Shown one piece after another: positions 54,996-64,000 of a DNA stretch of 64,000 nt. The notes under the pieces were generated by a model that was not told the origin of the DNA, did no database searches, and saw only the letters and a program-made list of their open reading frames with translations. The number at the start of each line of letters is the position of its first letter. Position 1 is the first letter of the stretch. The translations under genes and the position numbers were made by a program. Origin of the DNA: Phycisphaerales bacterium (GTDB taxonomy: Bacteria; Planctomycetota; Phycisphaerae; Phycisphaerales; UBA5793); contig JADZAS010000004.1 of NCBI GenBank assembly GCA_020852515.1, positions 1 through 64,000 on the forward strand. The letters run 5' to 3'.

Positions 54996-56184
54996 TCCGC
55001 TGCCAGCCAGGCGAGTTGGGTACTGCACCAACGTGCATCCCGGGCGGACGCTTGCTGAAACGCGCGATCAACTGGATCGACACGCCGTGGCCATCCGCGA
55101 GCAAATCGCACCCGACGGCGCACTGAATGTCGGCCTCTGGCTCTCAGCTGGTTCGGCATTGGAACTCGACTCCCCCGCCGACATCGATGCGTTCAAAGCA
55201 TGGCTCGATGCGCGCCAATTGCGCGTATTCACGCTCAATGGCTTTCCCTACGGCGACTTTCACGACCCGGTTGTCAAGCATCGGGTCTACGAACCGTCCT
55301 GGAGCGATCCGCGCCGGCTTGTGTACACGCTCGAACTGGCGCGCATTCTCGCGTCGCTCATTGATGAGGGTGAGCACGCCGGCATATCGACGCTGCCGCT
55401 CGGCTGGCCGGGTGAGCCGTGCGCGGCTGTCGATGCCCAGGCGGCGGTTCATCAGTTGCGAATCGCCGCCGCCGAGTTGAACCGCATCGCCGGAGAGACC
55501 GGGCGGCTGGTTCATCTCGACATCGAGCCTGAGCCCGGCTGTATCTTCTCGACGAGCAGCGATTTCTGCCGATTCTACCGGCAGCAATTGCTCAGCGGCA
55601 CGTGCGCCGCGGAGGAGCGGATCATCCGCCGCCACATCCGCGTGTGCCATGATGTCTGTCACGCCGCGGTCATGTTCGAGACGCAGCGGGAAGCGCTCAA
55701 CCGCTATGCCGCGGAAGGCATCGCGATCGGCAAAGTGCAGGTCTCCAGCGCCATCGAGGCGACTGCTCCGGCCGACGATGAGGCGCGAGAGGATCTGATC
55801 CGATCTCTGCAGCCCTTCGCCGAAGATCGATACCTGCACCAGACGAGCATCCAGCGGGAAGGTATCCGGACATTCTTTGAAGATCTTCCCGCGGCGCTGG
55901 CGCAGCCGCCTTCCGGCAGAGCGGAGCGGTGGCGCATCCACTACCACGTGCCGATCAGTTCGGAACACATGGGGCCGCTGGGCACCACGCAGTCCGCCAT
56001 CACCGAGTGTCTTCAACTGCTCGCAGAAGCGCCCGTGCGCGATCTCGAAATCGAAACGTACACGTGGGGTGTTCTGCCCGAGCGCGAGCGCCCCGGCAGC
56101 ATTGCCGAGGGGATATCAGGCGAGATGAGGTGGCTGCTGGGCGAGCTGGATCGCCTGGGCATCGCGTGCGAGGCCGCGGCATGA
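54985..56184 (+). CDS. eboE: EboE: metabolite-traffic protein of the Ebo cluster
   Basis: 399 aa. The family N-terminus is [24 protein letters not shown]-barrel, xylose-isomerase-like core has [40 protein letters not shown] and [13 protein letters not shown]. The C-terminal part, [20 protein letters not shown] and TYTWGVLP, holds likely metal His and Glu. EboE is assigned to metabolite transport or modification; no activity is proven. It overlaps EboC by ATGA. Confidence 0.9.
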   Translation: MSADPLPARRVGYCTNVHPGRTLAETRDQLDRHAVAIREQIAPDGALNVGLWLSAGSALELDSPADIDAFKAWLDARQLRVFTLNGFPYGDFHDPVVKHRVYEPSWSDPRRLVYTLELARILASLIDEGEHAGISTLPLGWPGEPCAAVDAQAAVHQLRIAAAELNRIAGETGRLVHLDIEPEPGCIFSTSSDFCRFYRQQLLSGTCAAEERIIRRHIRVCHDVCHAAVMFETQREALNRYAAEGIAIGKVQVSSAIEATAPADDEAREDLIRSLQPFAEDRYLHQTSIQREGIRTFFEDLPAALAQPPSGRAERWRIHYHVPISSEHMGPLGTTQSAITECLQLLAEAPVRDLEIETYTWGVLPERERPGSIAEGISGEMRWLLGELDRLGIACEAAA

Positions 56185-57050
56185 ACATCCGAGCCTGGCT
56201 GGAACTGATGCGGCTCTCCAACGCGCCGACGATTGTGAGCAATGTTCTCGTGGGCTGGGCGATCGGCCTGGCGGCGGGCGGCGACGGGGCGTGGTCCGGC
56301 GCGGCGCTGACGGCGCTGGCCATGCTGCTGCTCTACATCGGCGGCATGGCGTTCAACGACGTGATGGACGTTGAGATCGACAGGCGGCAGCGGCCGAGCC
56401 GGCCGATCCCATCCGGGCGCGTCACGCGCAGCGCTGCGGCGATGTTCGTGATGGCCTGCTTCCTCGCAGCGCTGGGCATTCTTGCCACCCAGGACCTGAT
56501 GGCGCTCGCGTGGGGCTTTGTCCTCATGATCGCGATTGTTCTGTACGACATCATTCACGCGCGCACGGTGGTGTCGGTGGCGCTCATGGGCCTGTGCCGC
56601 GGCCTGGTCTATGTGACGGCGGCGATAGCGGCGGGCTGGTCGCCGCAGTGGAGCGAGCCGCTGCTTCTGCCTGTGGCGCTGATGACCTACGTGCTGAGCT
56701 TCTCGCTGGTGGCGCGTAGTGAGGCGGGAAGCGATCGCGTGAAGTTCGAGTCCATCATCGTGCTGCTGCCGATGTGCTCGGTTGTGTTCGGCGAATTCGT
56801 GTCGAGCAGTGCGCCGGCGTGGCTGACAATCCTCGGCCGCGCGGCGTTTCTCATCTGGACGCTCGGCGTGGCGATGTACGTGCAGCAGCCGCAACGGAAC
56901 GTGGGCCGAGCCGTGGCGGGGTGGATCGCCGGCATCGCGCTGCTCGATCTGTATCATCTCACGCGGCTGGACCAGCCCGAAGCAGCTCTGGCCGCCGGTG
57001 CGTGCTTCCTGCTCACGCTGATCGGGCAGAAGTGGATCGCAGGAACCTGA
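56181..57050 (+). CDS. eboC: EboC: UbiA-family prenyltransferase
   Basis: 289 aa, nine or so membrane spans. The first Asp-rich motif is NDVMDVEIDRRQRPSRPIPS and the second region has YDIIHARTVV. UbiA enzymes transfer prenyl groups to aromatic or other acceptors in the membrane. In Ebo clusters it probably prenylates or carries the product of EboD. It starts at the ATGA overlap with EboE and ends one nucleotide before EboF. Confidence 0.93.
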   Translation: MNIRAWLELMRLSNAPTIVSNVLVGWAIGLAAGGDGAWSGAALTALAMLLLYIGGMAFNDVMDVEIDRRQRPSRPIPSGRVTRSAAAMFVMACFLAALGILATQDLMALAWGFVLMIAIVLYDIIHARTVVSVALMGLCRGLVYVTAAIAAGWSPQWSEPLLLPVALMTYVLSFSLVARSEAGSDRVKFESIIVLLPMCSVVFGEFVSSSAPAWLTILGRAAFLIWTLGVAMYVQQPQRNVGRAVAGWIAGIALLDLYHLTRLDQPEAALAAGACFLLTLIGQKWIAGT

Positions 57051-57051
57051 G

Positions 57052-58425
57052 ATGGCGCACTCGACTGCGGTAATCAACATCGTCGGATTGTCCGCATCGC
57101 TCGTCGGCGAGCACACGCCGCGCCTCAGCGCGTTTGCCGGCGCGGGGCGAACGCAGCGGCTCAGGCCGGTGCTGCCGGCGGTGACGTGCAGCGTACAGTC
57201 GAGCATGCTCACAGGTTTGCCGCCGCGCGAGCATGGCATCGTCGGCAACGGGTGGTATGACCGCACGCAGTGCGAAGTGCAGTTCTGGAAACAGTCGAAC
57301 CGGCTCGTGGGCGGCGAGAAGGTGTGGGAGACGGCGCGGCGGCGCGATCCCTCCTTCACGTGCCTGAACATGTTCTGGTGGTACAACATGTACTCGTCGG
57401 CGGACTGGTCCGTCACGCCGCGGCCGCAATATCGCGCCGACGGGCAGAAGATCCCCGACTGCTACAGCCACCCGGCCGAGCTGCGCGACCTGCTTCAACG
57501 CCAACTCGGGCCGTTTCCGCTGTTCTCATTCTGGGGGCCGGGTGCGTCGATCGAGTCGAGCCGCTGGATCGCCCGCGCCACGCAACTGGCGTGGGAGAGG
57601 CACCAGCCGACGCTCACCCTCGTCTACCTCCCCCACCTCGATTACGCGCTGCAGAAGGTCGGGCCGAATCATGCGTCGATCCCGGGCGAGTTGCGCGCGA
57701 TCGACGCCGCGGCCGGCGAACTGCTCGATTTCTTCACGCAGCGCGATGTGCGCGTGATGCTGCTGAGCGAATACGGCATTGAGCCGGTCGATGATGCCGT
57801 GCACATCAACCGCGTGCTGCGCGAGGCGGGCTGGCTGGCGGTGCGCGAAGAGAACGGTCGCGAACTGCTCGACGCCGGCGCGAGCCGGGCGTTTGCCGTG
57901 GCCGATCACCAGGTGGCGCACGTGTACGTGAACGACGAGGCGCTGCTAACCGAGGTACGAGGTGCGTGCGAGAGGACGCAGGGCGTGGCCGAGGTGCTCG
58001 ACCGCGCCGCGCAGCGCGAAGCGGGTATCGACCATGCCCGAGCGGGTGAACTCGTGCTCGTGAGCGAAGCGCGGCGGTGGTTCAGTTACGACTACTGGCT
58101 GGATGACCGCCGGGCGCCGGACTTTGCGCGGACCGTGGACATTCACCGCAAGCCCGGCTACGACCCACTCGAGCTGTTCATCGACCCGGCGATCGCTCTG
58201 CCGAAGGCGCGCCTCGCGTGGAAACTGCTCCGCAAGAAGCTCGGCCAGCGCACACTGTTCGACGTGATCCCGCTCGACACGCGCCTCGTGCGCGGCTCAC
58301 ATGGCCGGGTGGATCAAGCGCCGGAGCATCAGCCGGTGCTCATCACGCAGCACGGAGCCTCGGATGCCGACGAACTCCGCTGCACCGCCGTACGCGATGT
58401 CATGCTGAGTCACTTGCAAGATTGA
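57052..58425 (+). CDS. eboF: EboF: alkaline-phosphatase-superfamily phosphodiesterase-like protein
   Basis: 457 aa. The nucleophile region is LPAVTCSVQSSMLTGLPPRE (Thr at about 46), then GNGWYDRTQCEVQFW; metal ligands are LPHLDYALQKVGPNH and, in place of the usual SDHG, LLSEYGIEPVDDAVHINRVL. The C-terminal half has AGELVLVSEARRWFSYDYWL and SHGRVD. It resembles nucleotide pyrophosphatases. It may release the product of the cluster from a nucleotide or phosphate carrier. Last gene; the YkgJ-like gene converges 5 nt after its stop. Confidence 0.9.
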   Translation: MAHSTAVINIVGLSASLVGEHTPRLSAFAGAGRTQRLRPVLPAVTCSVQSSMLTGLPPREHGIVGNGWYDRTQCEVQFWKQSNRLVGGEKVWETARRRDPSFTCLNMFWWYNMYSSADWSVTPRPQYRADGQKIPDCYSHPAELRDLLQRQLGPFPLFSFWGPGASIESSRWIARATQLAWERHQPTLTLVYLPHLDYALQKVGPNHASIPGELRAIDAAAGELLDFFTQRDVRVMLLSEYGIEPVDDAVHINRVLREAGWLAVREENGRELLDAGASRAFAVADHQVAHVYVNDEALLTEVRGACERTQGVAEVLDRAAQREAGIDHARAGELVLVSEARRWFSYDYWLDDRRAPDFARTVDIHRKPGYDPLELFIDPAIALPKARLAWKLLRKKLGQRTLFDVIPLDTRLVRGSHGRVDQAPEHQPVLITQHGASDADELRCTAVRDVMLSHLQD

Positions 58426-58430
58426 GCCGT

Positions 58431-58883
58431 TCACTTCGGCGTGGCCTCGCGCTGGATGCGGATGGATTCGACGGGAATCAGCGGGCCGGTGTTGATGCCC
58501 GGGCAAGTGCGGCCGGCGCGCTGCCAGTCGCGCGGGTGGCGGAGATTCTCGGGCCAGAAGGGCCAGGTGCGGCACTGCATCGGCCGGGCCCGGTAGATGC
58601 CGCACACCGCCTTGCCAGGGACGCTCGTGCGATCGAGAAACACGCAGTCGTAGCCGTGCTCGCCGGGCTGCTCGGTGAGTGAGCGCCGGCCGTGCAGTTG
58701 CCGCGTGTAGCGCGATTCGGTTTCCTGCTCACTCAGTCCCAGCGTCGCAGCGATGGCGCGGAGTTCATCATCACCCACCCACACGAAGCCCGTCGGCCCG
58801 GTGCAGCAGTTGCCGCACTGCGTGCACTCGAAGCGCAGGCCGTCGGCGTACCAGTCGGAAGAGATCGGGTGGACGTGGGTCAT
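58431..58883 (-). CDS. YkgJ-family cysteine-cluster protein
   Basis: 150 aa. The cysteine cluster FECTQCGNCCTGPTGFVWVG (about 16-35) is followed by further cysteines in YDCVFLD, CGIYRARPMQCRTWPFWP and RTCPGIN. The family (UPF0153) is thought to bind zinc or an Fe-S cluster. A gene of this kind is common in planctomycetes. The start is an ATG at 58883 without a ribosome site. It converges tightly with EboF. Confidence 0.85.
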   Translation of the reverse strand: MTHVHPISSDWYADGLRFECTQCGNCCTGPTGFVWVGDDELRAIAATLGLSEQETESRYTRQLHGRRSLTEQPGEHGYDCVFLDRTSVPGKAVCGIYRARPMQCRTWPFWPENLRHPRDWQRAGRTCPGINTGPLIPVESIRIQREATPK

Positions 58884-58979
58884 GTCGAATGGGCGCGCTC
58901 CGCTGCGCAAAGCCGCCGGTTCGCGGCTAACTCGATTCCTGGATGCCTCGATGCCTCGGTCCCTTGATGGCTGATCCAA

Positions 58980-59483
58980 TCATTCGCCGGATGGGAACAG
59001 ATTGCCCTGGCCTGGGACTTCGGTGCTGGCGCGCTCGCGCACATCCTGTGCTTCGTCGATGAGCTGGTCGAGGCCGTGAAACTCCTTGTAGACGCTGACG
59101 AAGCGCACATAGGCGACCTGGTTGAGTTTGCGCAGACGCTGGGCGACGCGCTCGCCGATGGTCAGCGCCGGCACTTCGCGCTCGAACTCGCGGTGCAGTT
59201 CCTCGTCGATCTCTTCGACGATCTGCGTCTTGGCCTGCGAAGCGATGGGCAGCTTGCCGCATGCGGACTCGATGCCGGCGAGGATCTTCTGCGGGTCAAA
59301 GGCCTGGCGGGTGCCATCGCGCTTGACGACCATGAGCCGGCCTGCGGTTTCGACGCGCTCGTAGGTGGTGAAGCGTTTGCCGCAGCGATTGCAGACGCGC
59401 CGGCGACGGATCGCCTTGCCGCCCTCGCTGGCGCGGCTGTCGATCACGCGGTCATCGTTGGCGGCACAGGCTGGACAGATCAC
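58980..59483 (-). CDS. nrdR: Transcriptional repressor NrdR
   Basis: 167 aa from the GTG at 59483, the usual start one codon before the zinc finger. Zinc ribbon CPACAANDDRVIDSRASEGG with RRRRVCNRCGKRFTTYERVE, then an ATP-cone (VVKRDGTRQAFDPQKILAGI, about 50-135). It represses ribonucleotide-reductase genes when dATP is bound. C-terminal extension DVRERASTEVPGQGNLFPSG is family-variable. No nrd gene is in the window. Confidence 0.95.
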   Translation of the reverse strand: MICPACAANDDRVIDSRASEGGKAIRRRRVCNRCGKRFTTYERVETAGRLMVVKRDGTRQAFDPQKILAGIESACGKLPIASQAKTQIVEEIDEELHREFEREVPALTIGERVAQRLRKLNQVAYVRFVSVYKEFHGLDQLIDEAQDVRERASTEVPGQGNLFPSGE

Positions 59484-59587
59484 CCCTCGGCTCCATGCAA
59501 TATCTGGTGGGGCCGGAATCGGCGCCATCCTATGTTGTGGAGCCTGCCTGCGGAAGTCAAACGCATGCCGCAGCATCCGTCGGCCGG

Positions 59588-61282
59588 TCAGTCGGGGATG
59601 TCGGGCACTTCCACCTCGGACTTGTGGCTGACGACGAGGGTGTATTCGATGGTGGCGTCCTTGCCGCTGGCCGGCAACTCGACATCCCAGCGGAGCAGCC
59701 CGGAAGAACGCTGCCGCAGCCGATAGTGCTCATCGCGACTGACCGATGGCGAGATCGAAGTCGTCGAAACGGAGATGCGCTCATCGCGCGTCATGGGCGA
59801 GCGGTCCCACACCTCGACGGCGACGGTCTGGCCGGTTGAATTGCTCGCCTTGATGCGGTACTCGACAAGTGTTTCGCGCCCGTCGCCGAGCAGGCCGGTC
59901 GAGCGCGTGCGGGCGGATTGCTTGATGCGCTGGGCGCGCACGCGGTGGTCGGTGCCGAAGAAGAGTTCGAGCCGAGAGCCGGGCGCGACGTATGGAATGG
60001 TCGTCTCGCCGACGTACTCGCTGCCCAGAAAGAGCGATGCCGGGCCGGGCAGCCAGTGGATGCGGCTGGTGTTCTGCATCGTGCCGCGCAGAAAGGCGCT
60101 GTCTGAGATGACCGGTACGGCAACGTAGCGGAACTCGGGCCGCTCCCTGAACGTGCCCAGGCGCAGCCGCTGTGCGTGGGCTTCTCCGCTCGGGATCGTG
60201 ATGGGCTGCGAAATGCGAAAGACGGTGAAGGGCGGCGAGCCAAGCGAGCCGGTCGAGGTGACCGTGCCGCCCTGGCCCACCAGTTGAGCGAGCGTCGCAC
60301 GGCCGGCGAGCAGCGGCCCCGTCTCGCGCTGCTGACGGATGCTCATCGACGGTGACTCTCTCTCATTCGACTCGACGAGCCCCGGCGAGAGCGAGGGCGG
60401 TGAGGTGGGGTCGATAACCGGCTGCGTGGAATAGGCGAAGTTGACATCCTTCCACAATTCGCCGGTGTTCTGTTCCAGTTCGAGTTCGAGTTCCATGGTG
60501 GAGTGCGTGAGGTTCGCATCGGTGCGCACGTTGTATTGAACATGCGTCCGCACGCCCGAGGCAAGGTAGTTGAGTTGCACCTGCACGGCGGAGGACTCGC
60601 CCTCGGCGACGGAAATGCCCAGCAGGGCCGAGCGCTCCAGTGGCGGGCCGGTGGCTTCGTACTCGGTCCTTTCCAGCGTGAGGCGATCGACTTCGCCCTG
60701 GACGACGCGCTGCTCTTCAATGACGCCGCGCCGCCGCTCGAGCAGCGCGGCATTCTGCTCGGCGAGGTACTTGGAGACGCGGGTGATTTCTTCGAGATCG
60801 ATCTTGCCCGAACCGACCTGCTCGCCGGACTGCTGGGCGGTACGTTCGGCGATGGCGTCGAGCAGGCTCTCCTCCTTGGCGATGACCTGCAGCTTTTCGT
60901 CGAGCATTGCCAGCGCTTTGCGCGCCTCGCCCAGCCGCGCAACCAGATCGGCCAGGCCGGCGCTGTAGGTCTCTACGTCCTCGCTCACTTCAAAGACCAG
61001 GCGCGTGACTTCGGCCCGGCCGCCGGCGTCGGCGCGGATCGAAGCCGGTTCGATGGTGGAAGGCAGTTCGGTGAAGCGCACTTCGTGCTGGCCGGCGGCG
61101 AGATCAAAGGTCGCCACGCGCGTGACGCTGGCCCAGTCCTGGTGAACCGTAACTGCGAAGATGCGGCCGGGCGTCTCCATCGGCTCGGTCTGGTCGCGCG
61201 CGGCGCGGGCGCCAAGGAAGACGGCGGCCAGAGCGGCGAGCACCAGCGTGAATGTTGAGTTGCGGCAGGGGATGCTGCGCAT
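59588..61282 (-). CDS. DUF4140/DUF4139 exported protein (mucoidy-inhibitor-like)
   Basis: 564 aa, start after AAAGGAG. Signal peptide to about residue 30. DUF4140 region (about 40-130) starts FAVTVHQDWASVTRVATFDL. A coiled-coil part (about 105-205; LVARLGEARKALAMLDEKLQ) follows. DUF4139 (about 215-560) has YLASGVRTHVQYNVRTDANL, ERPEFRYVAVPVISDSAFLR and PGSRLELFFGTDHRVRAQRI, ending in a beta-sandwich. The family is secreted and of unknown activity. It lies 45 nt downstream of nuoF on the same strand. Confidence 0.88.
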   Translation of the reverse strand: MRSIPCRNSTFTLVLAALAAVFLGARAARDQTEPMETPGRIFAVTVHQDWASVTRVATFDLAAGQHEVRFTELPSTIEPASIRADAGGRAEVTRLVFEVSEDVETYSAGLADLVARLGEARKALAMLDEKLQVIAKEESLLDAIAERTAQQSGEQVGSGKIDLEEITRVSKYLAEQNAALLERRRGVIEEQRVVQGEVDRLTLERTEYEATGPPLERSALLGISVAEGESSAVQVQLNYLASGVRTHVQYNVRTDANLTHSTMELELELEQNTGELWKDVNFAYSTQPVIDPTSPPSLSPGLVESNERESPSMSIRQQRETGPLLAGRATLAQLVGQGGTVTSTGSLGSPPFTVFRISQPITIPSGEAHAQRLRLGTFRERPEFRYVAVPVISDSAFLRGTMQNTSRIHWLPGPASLFLGSEYVGETTIPYVAPGSRLELFFGTDHRVRAQRIKQSARTRSTGLLGDGRETLVEYRIKASNSTGQTVAVEVWDRSPMTRDERISVSTTSISPSVSRDEHYRLRQRSSGLLRWDVELPASGKDATIEYTLVVSHKSEVEVPDIPD

Positions 61283-61327
61283 GGCGACGCTCCTTTCGCG
61301 CCCCTTCGAGGGGGCGCTGCACGCGAG

Positions 61328-62671
61328 TCAACCCACTCCGACGGTCACGGGCACGAACGACGGCTTCACGCGCGCCTCGAACTCGCTGCGGAACTTGTTG
61401 ACAATGGTGCGGACGGCCCAGTTGTTGCCGTCGGCGAGGCCGCAGATGGTCGTGCCGGGCATCGCGCCCATCGAGCCGGCCAGTTCGAGCAGCAGGTCGA
61501 GGTCTTTGCTTTTCGCTTCGCCGGCTTCAATGCGGCACATGAGTTTGTACATCCAGCCCGAGCCCTCGCGGCAAGGGGTGCACTGACCGCACGATTCGTT
61601 CTTGAAGAACCGCGTGATGTTCCGCGCGACCATGACCATGTCCGTGTCTTCATCGAAGATCGTCGGGCACGCCGTGCCCAGGCCGAGCACTTCGTACTTA
61701 CGCCCGATGTCGAAGTCCATCTCGGCGTCGAACTGGTCGGTGCCGAGGACGCCCATGGAGATGCCGCCGGCGATGGCCGCCTTGTACTTCTTGCCGCCGC
61801 GCATGCCGCCGCAGTAGTCATCGACGAGTTTGCGCAGGGGGATGCCGAGGTCGCACTCGTACACGCCGGGCCGATTGACGTGGCCGGAGACGCCCATGAG
61901 TTTGGTGCCGTAACTCGGCGGGCCCTTGATCGAAGACTCGCACCCGAGCGACTTGAACCACCCGACGCCCTGCTCGACGATGAAGGGCACGCAGCAGAGC
62001 GTCTCCACGTTGTTGATGATGGTCGGCTTGCCAAAGAGGCCCTTGACAGCGGGGAACGGCGGCTTGATGCGCGGCCAGCCGCGCTTGCCTTCGAGCGATT
62101 CGAGCAGTCCCGTTTCCTCGCCGCAGATGTAGGCGCCGGCGCCGCGGTGCAGGTAGCAGTCCACCTTGAAGGGGCTCGCGCCTCCCAGCAGCCCTTTACC
62201 GCCAAAGATGCCGTTGTCGTACGCCTCGGCGATCGCCTTCTCGAGGACGTGGGCCTGGTGGTGGTACTCGCCGCGGATGTAGATGTACGCGGTCTGAATC
62301 CTGCACGCGTAGCAGGAGATGGCGATGCCTTCGAGGAGCATGTGCGGGTCGTAGTCGAGAATGAGCCGGTCCTTGAAGGTGCCCGGCTCCGATTCGTCGG
62401 CGTTGACGGCGAGGTAGCGCTGTCCCTCGTAGTTCTTCGGCAGGAAGGTCCACTTGAGGCCGCAGGGAAAGCCCGCGCCCCCGCGGCCGCGCAGACCCGA
62501 ATCCTTGACCTGGTCCACGATGGCGGCCGGCTCCTGGGCGATCGCCTGCCGCAGCGCCTCGTAGCCGCCGGACTTGAGGTAGTCTTCGTACCAGACGGTG
62601 CGGCGGTCTTGCGGGTTGCCGTAGGGAAACGTGGGGATGCGCCGGGTGAGCACCGGCCCGGTCATGGGCAT
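61328..62671 (-). CDS. nuoF: NADH-quinone oxidoreductase subunit F
   Basis: 447 aa. NADH site GLRGRGGAGFPCGLKWTFLP (about 60-79), FMN site YLAVNADESEPGTFKDR, GAGAYICGEETGLLESLEGK; Fe-S ligands CGQCTPCREGSGWMYKL and TTICGLADG. It is the NADH-oxidising 51-kDa subunit of complex I. The nuoE and nuoG partners are not adjacent, and nuoD is 29 kb away. GGAG lies 9 nt before the ATG. Confidence 0.95.
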   Translation of the reverse strand: MPMTGPVLTRRIPTFPYGNPQDRRTVWYEDYLKSGGYEALRQAIAQEPAAIVDQVKDSGLRGRGGAGFPCGLKWTFLPKNYEGQRYLAVNADESEPGTFKDRLILDYDPHMLLEGIAISCYACRIQTAYIYIRGEYHHQAHVLEKAIAEAYDNGIFGGKGLLGGASPFKVDCYLHRGAGAYICGEETGLLESLEGKRGWPRIKPPFPAVKGLFGKPTIINNVETLCCVPFIVEQGVGWFKSLGCESSIKGPPSYGTKLMGVSGHVNRPGVYECDLGIPLRKLVDDYCGGMRGGKKYKAAIAGGISMGVLGTDQFDAEMDFDIGRKYEVLGLGTACPTIFDEDTDMVMVARNITRFFKNESCGQCTPCREGSGWMYKLMCRIEAGEAKSKDLDLLLELAGSMGAMPGTTICGLADGNNWAVRTIVNKFRSEFEARVKPSFVPVTVGVG

Positions 62672-62721
62672 GATTCAGACTCCAAACGCAGCAAAGCGCT
62701 GCCATCCAGCGGTGGACGGAA

Positions 62722-64000
62722 TCATAGCGCCGGCTGGGCGGCGGCGGATTCGGCGCGAGGCGCCGAAGCGCGCGCCGCGATCTCGGTCAGCAGCGGGATC
62801 ATGCCTTCGGCCATGACGGTGTCCCAACTCATCCCGTCGGCGAGTTCGCGGCCGGTCTGGAGCAGGCGCCGCCGCTGGTCCTCGTTGCGCGGCAGGCGGC
62901 GGTGCAGTTCGGCCGCCACCGCGCGCGCCACGCGTTCCTCGACGTGGTCGCGCTGCTGCTGAGTCATGGCGCGGAGTTCATCGAGGCTCATCGGCCGGTC
63001 GAGCCGGGTGTAGTCCGCGACGATGACGTTGGGGTAATCCCGCGCCGCCTCGCCCAGGCGGCCCACAACGTGCTGATACGACGTCACGCACCCGCACACC
63101 GAACTGGCGACACAGATGGCGCCGCTGCCGAGCGGCTCGAACTGGGCGATGCCGAACGGCTCGTAGATCGACTGGCCGAATTCGACGTCCGCCGCCTGCC
63201 GCAGCGTGGCGAAGCTCATGTCCTCATGGGCCGCATCGCCCAGAACGGCGCGGCTCCAGCCGAACTGGTTGACCAGCATCACCTTGACATTCGTGTGGCC
63301 GGCGTTGAACGCCTTGACGAGTTGAAAGATTTCGAGTTCAGGCCCGGCGAGATCGGGATAGCCCTCGCGATGATGCCATGGCCAGCCATACTCGCGCGCC
63401 ATGCGGTTCACATCCGCCATGCTGCGCGGCGGCGCGCCGCAGGTCAGGATGACGAGCAGTCCCGTGCGCCCGTCGGCGCCCAGCGCCGCATCAAGATGGG
63501 AGATGACTTTGAGGTCGCGCCAGAATCCCTTGCTGATCACCGGCCGGGCGACGTGGGTCATGAGCACGTCGGGCGCGTAGCCGATGACGCGCTGAGCCCA
63601 CTCGATCACAAGTTGCCGGCTGCGTGTTTCCTGGTCAAAGTCGCTGTAGAACGCCGGCAGGCCGTTGTAGACGAGGCGGACTTTGTCGCTGTTCGTTTCA
63701 GCGTTAAGGAAGCGCATTTCCTCGGCGGTCGGGTCGCCCACGGCCACGATCGCGTCGAGCAGATGCGCGCGACTCACGAGAGCGTGGCGCATGAAGCCGG
63801 ACTGGTCGCCGAAGACATCCTCGACGAACATTCCCTTGGCAGCGCCCTGGCGCATGAGGTTGTAGAACGCGGTGTCGTGCCCGGGGTGGTGCTCGGTGAG
63901 GCGTCGCGCAGTGGCGCACTCGTGAGCGTGGAAGACGGTGCGAAAAGCGTCGCCGCCATCCATGACGGCCTTGAGCGCCGTGCACAGGCCCATGAACTCG
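62722..64000 (-). CDS. Glycogen-synthase-like glycosyltransferase, 5' end missing
   Basis: At least 423 aa are visible; the frame stays open to the window edge and the first in-frame residues upstream of the ATG at 63993 are Glu-Phe, so the true start is outside. The visible part has VFHAHECATARRLTEHHPGH and MFVEDVFGDQSGFMRHAL, typical of the N-domain of starch/glycogen synthases. The C-domain has MTHVARPVISKGFWRDLKVI and IYEPFGIAQFEPLGSGAICV, the family E-x7-E-like nucleotide-sugar motif. It probably uses ADP- or UDP-glucose. Substrate uncertain. Confidence 0.8.
   Translation of the reverse strand, partial: EFMGLCTALKAVMDGGDAFRTVFHAHECATARRLTEHHPGHDTAFYNLMRQGAAKGMFVEDVFGDQSGFMRHALVSRAHLLDAIVAVGDPTAEEMRFLNAETNSDKVRLVYNGLPAFYSDFDQETRSRQLVIEWAQRVIGYAPDVLMTHVARPVISKGFWRDLKVISHLDAALGADGRTGLLVILTCGAPPRSMADVNRMAREYGWPWHHREGYPDLAGPELEIFQLVKAFNAGHTNVKVMLVNQFGWSRAVLGDAAHEDMSFATLRQAADVEFGQSIYEPFGIAQFEPLGSGAICVASSVCGCVTSYQHVVGRLGEAARDYPNVIVADYTRLDRPMSLDELRAMTQQQRDHVEERVARAVAAELHRRLPRNEDQRRRLLQTGRELADGMSWDTVMAEGMIPLLTEIAARASAPRAESAAAQPAL

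Overview
The window looks like chromosomal DNA of a GC-rich planctomycete, most likely a member of the Phycisphaerae. The evidence is the mix of genes: HAF-repeat secreted proteins, a PEP-CTERM-type tail, two orphan type II pseudopilins with the planctomycete [14 protein letters not shown]-terminus, CxxC..CPECG zinc-ribbon membrane proteins, ECF sigma factors each followed by a one-TM protein, and a complete Gram-negative fatty-acid cluster. Assignment to a genus is not possible from the sequence. There is no plasmid, phage or transposase signature.

Layout. 1-1.6 kb: the start of a HAF protein cut by the window edge, decayed sequence, and a secreted protein with a cysteine-rich C-terminal tail. 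1.7-8.2 kb: corC-type protein and ybeY (minus strand), then an ECF sigma cassette, then moaD/DCC and a HugZ-like gene. 8.2-18.5 kb: a segment bounded by a long inverted repeat. The repeat covers the 3' ends of two HAF genes and about 155-162 bp of almost identical downstream non-coding DNA. Inside lie a four-gene heptose/sugar operon (dehydrogenase, GmhB with a membrane tail, a 94-aa protein, a GT9 heptosyltransferase-like protein) and a 916-aa secreted multidomain protein. 18.6-22.4 kb: pyrC and a second ECF cassette. 22.5-30.3 kb: enolase, two zinc-ribbon membrane proteins, a 2-hydroxyacid dehydrogenase, a GAF-PP2C phosphatase, MltA and an unknown. 30.4-35.7 kb: pseudopilin, nuoD, a PEP-CTERM-like protein and two more proteins with the cysteine-rich tail, the last three each closed by a strong hairpin. 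35.9-45.3 kb: rpoZ, coaC, a DUF1028 lipoprotein, a duplicated zinc-ribbon membrane protein, mdh, a second pseudopilin, purN, a TPR-HExxH-PDZ protein and another HAF protein. 45.6-52.1 kb: the minus-strand operon rpmF-plsX-fabH-fabD-lipoprotein-fabG-acpP-fabF. 52.3-58.4 kb: tRNA-Lys(CTT), then a tight six-gene plus-strand operon that I recognise as an Ebo-type (eustigmatophyte bacterial operon) cluster. 58.4-64 kb: a YkgJ-like protein, nrdR, a DUF4139 protein, nuoF and the 3' part of a glycogen-synthase-like glycosyltransferase.

Main points of interest. (1) The Ebo-type cluster at 52.6-58.4 kb (EboD, small protein, EboB, EboE, EboC, EboF) is a complete, translationally coupled metabolite-processing/export module whose product is unknown. 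(2) Two distantly similar C-terminal tail domains occur on six secreted proteins here. They look like an uncharacterised sorting or anchoring module. (3) The inverted repeat around 8.2-18.5 kb could support inversion of a 10-kb block or gene conversion between HAF genes, and its non-coding half is better conserved than its coding half.
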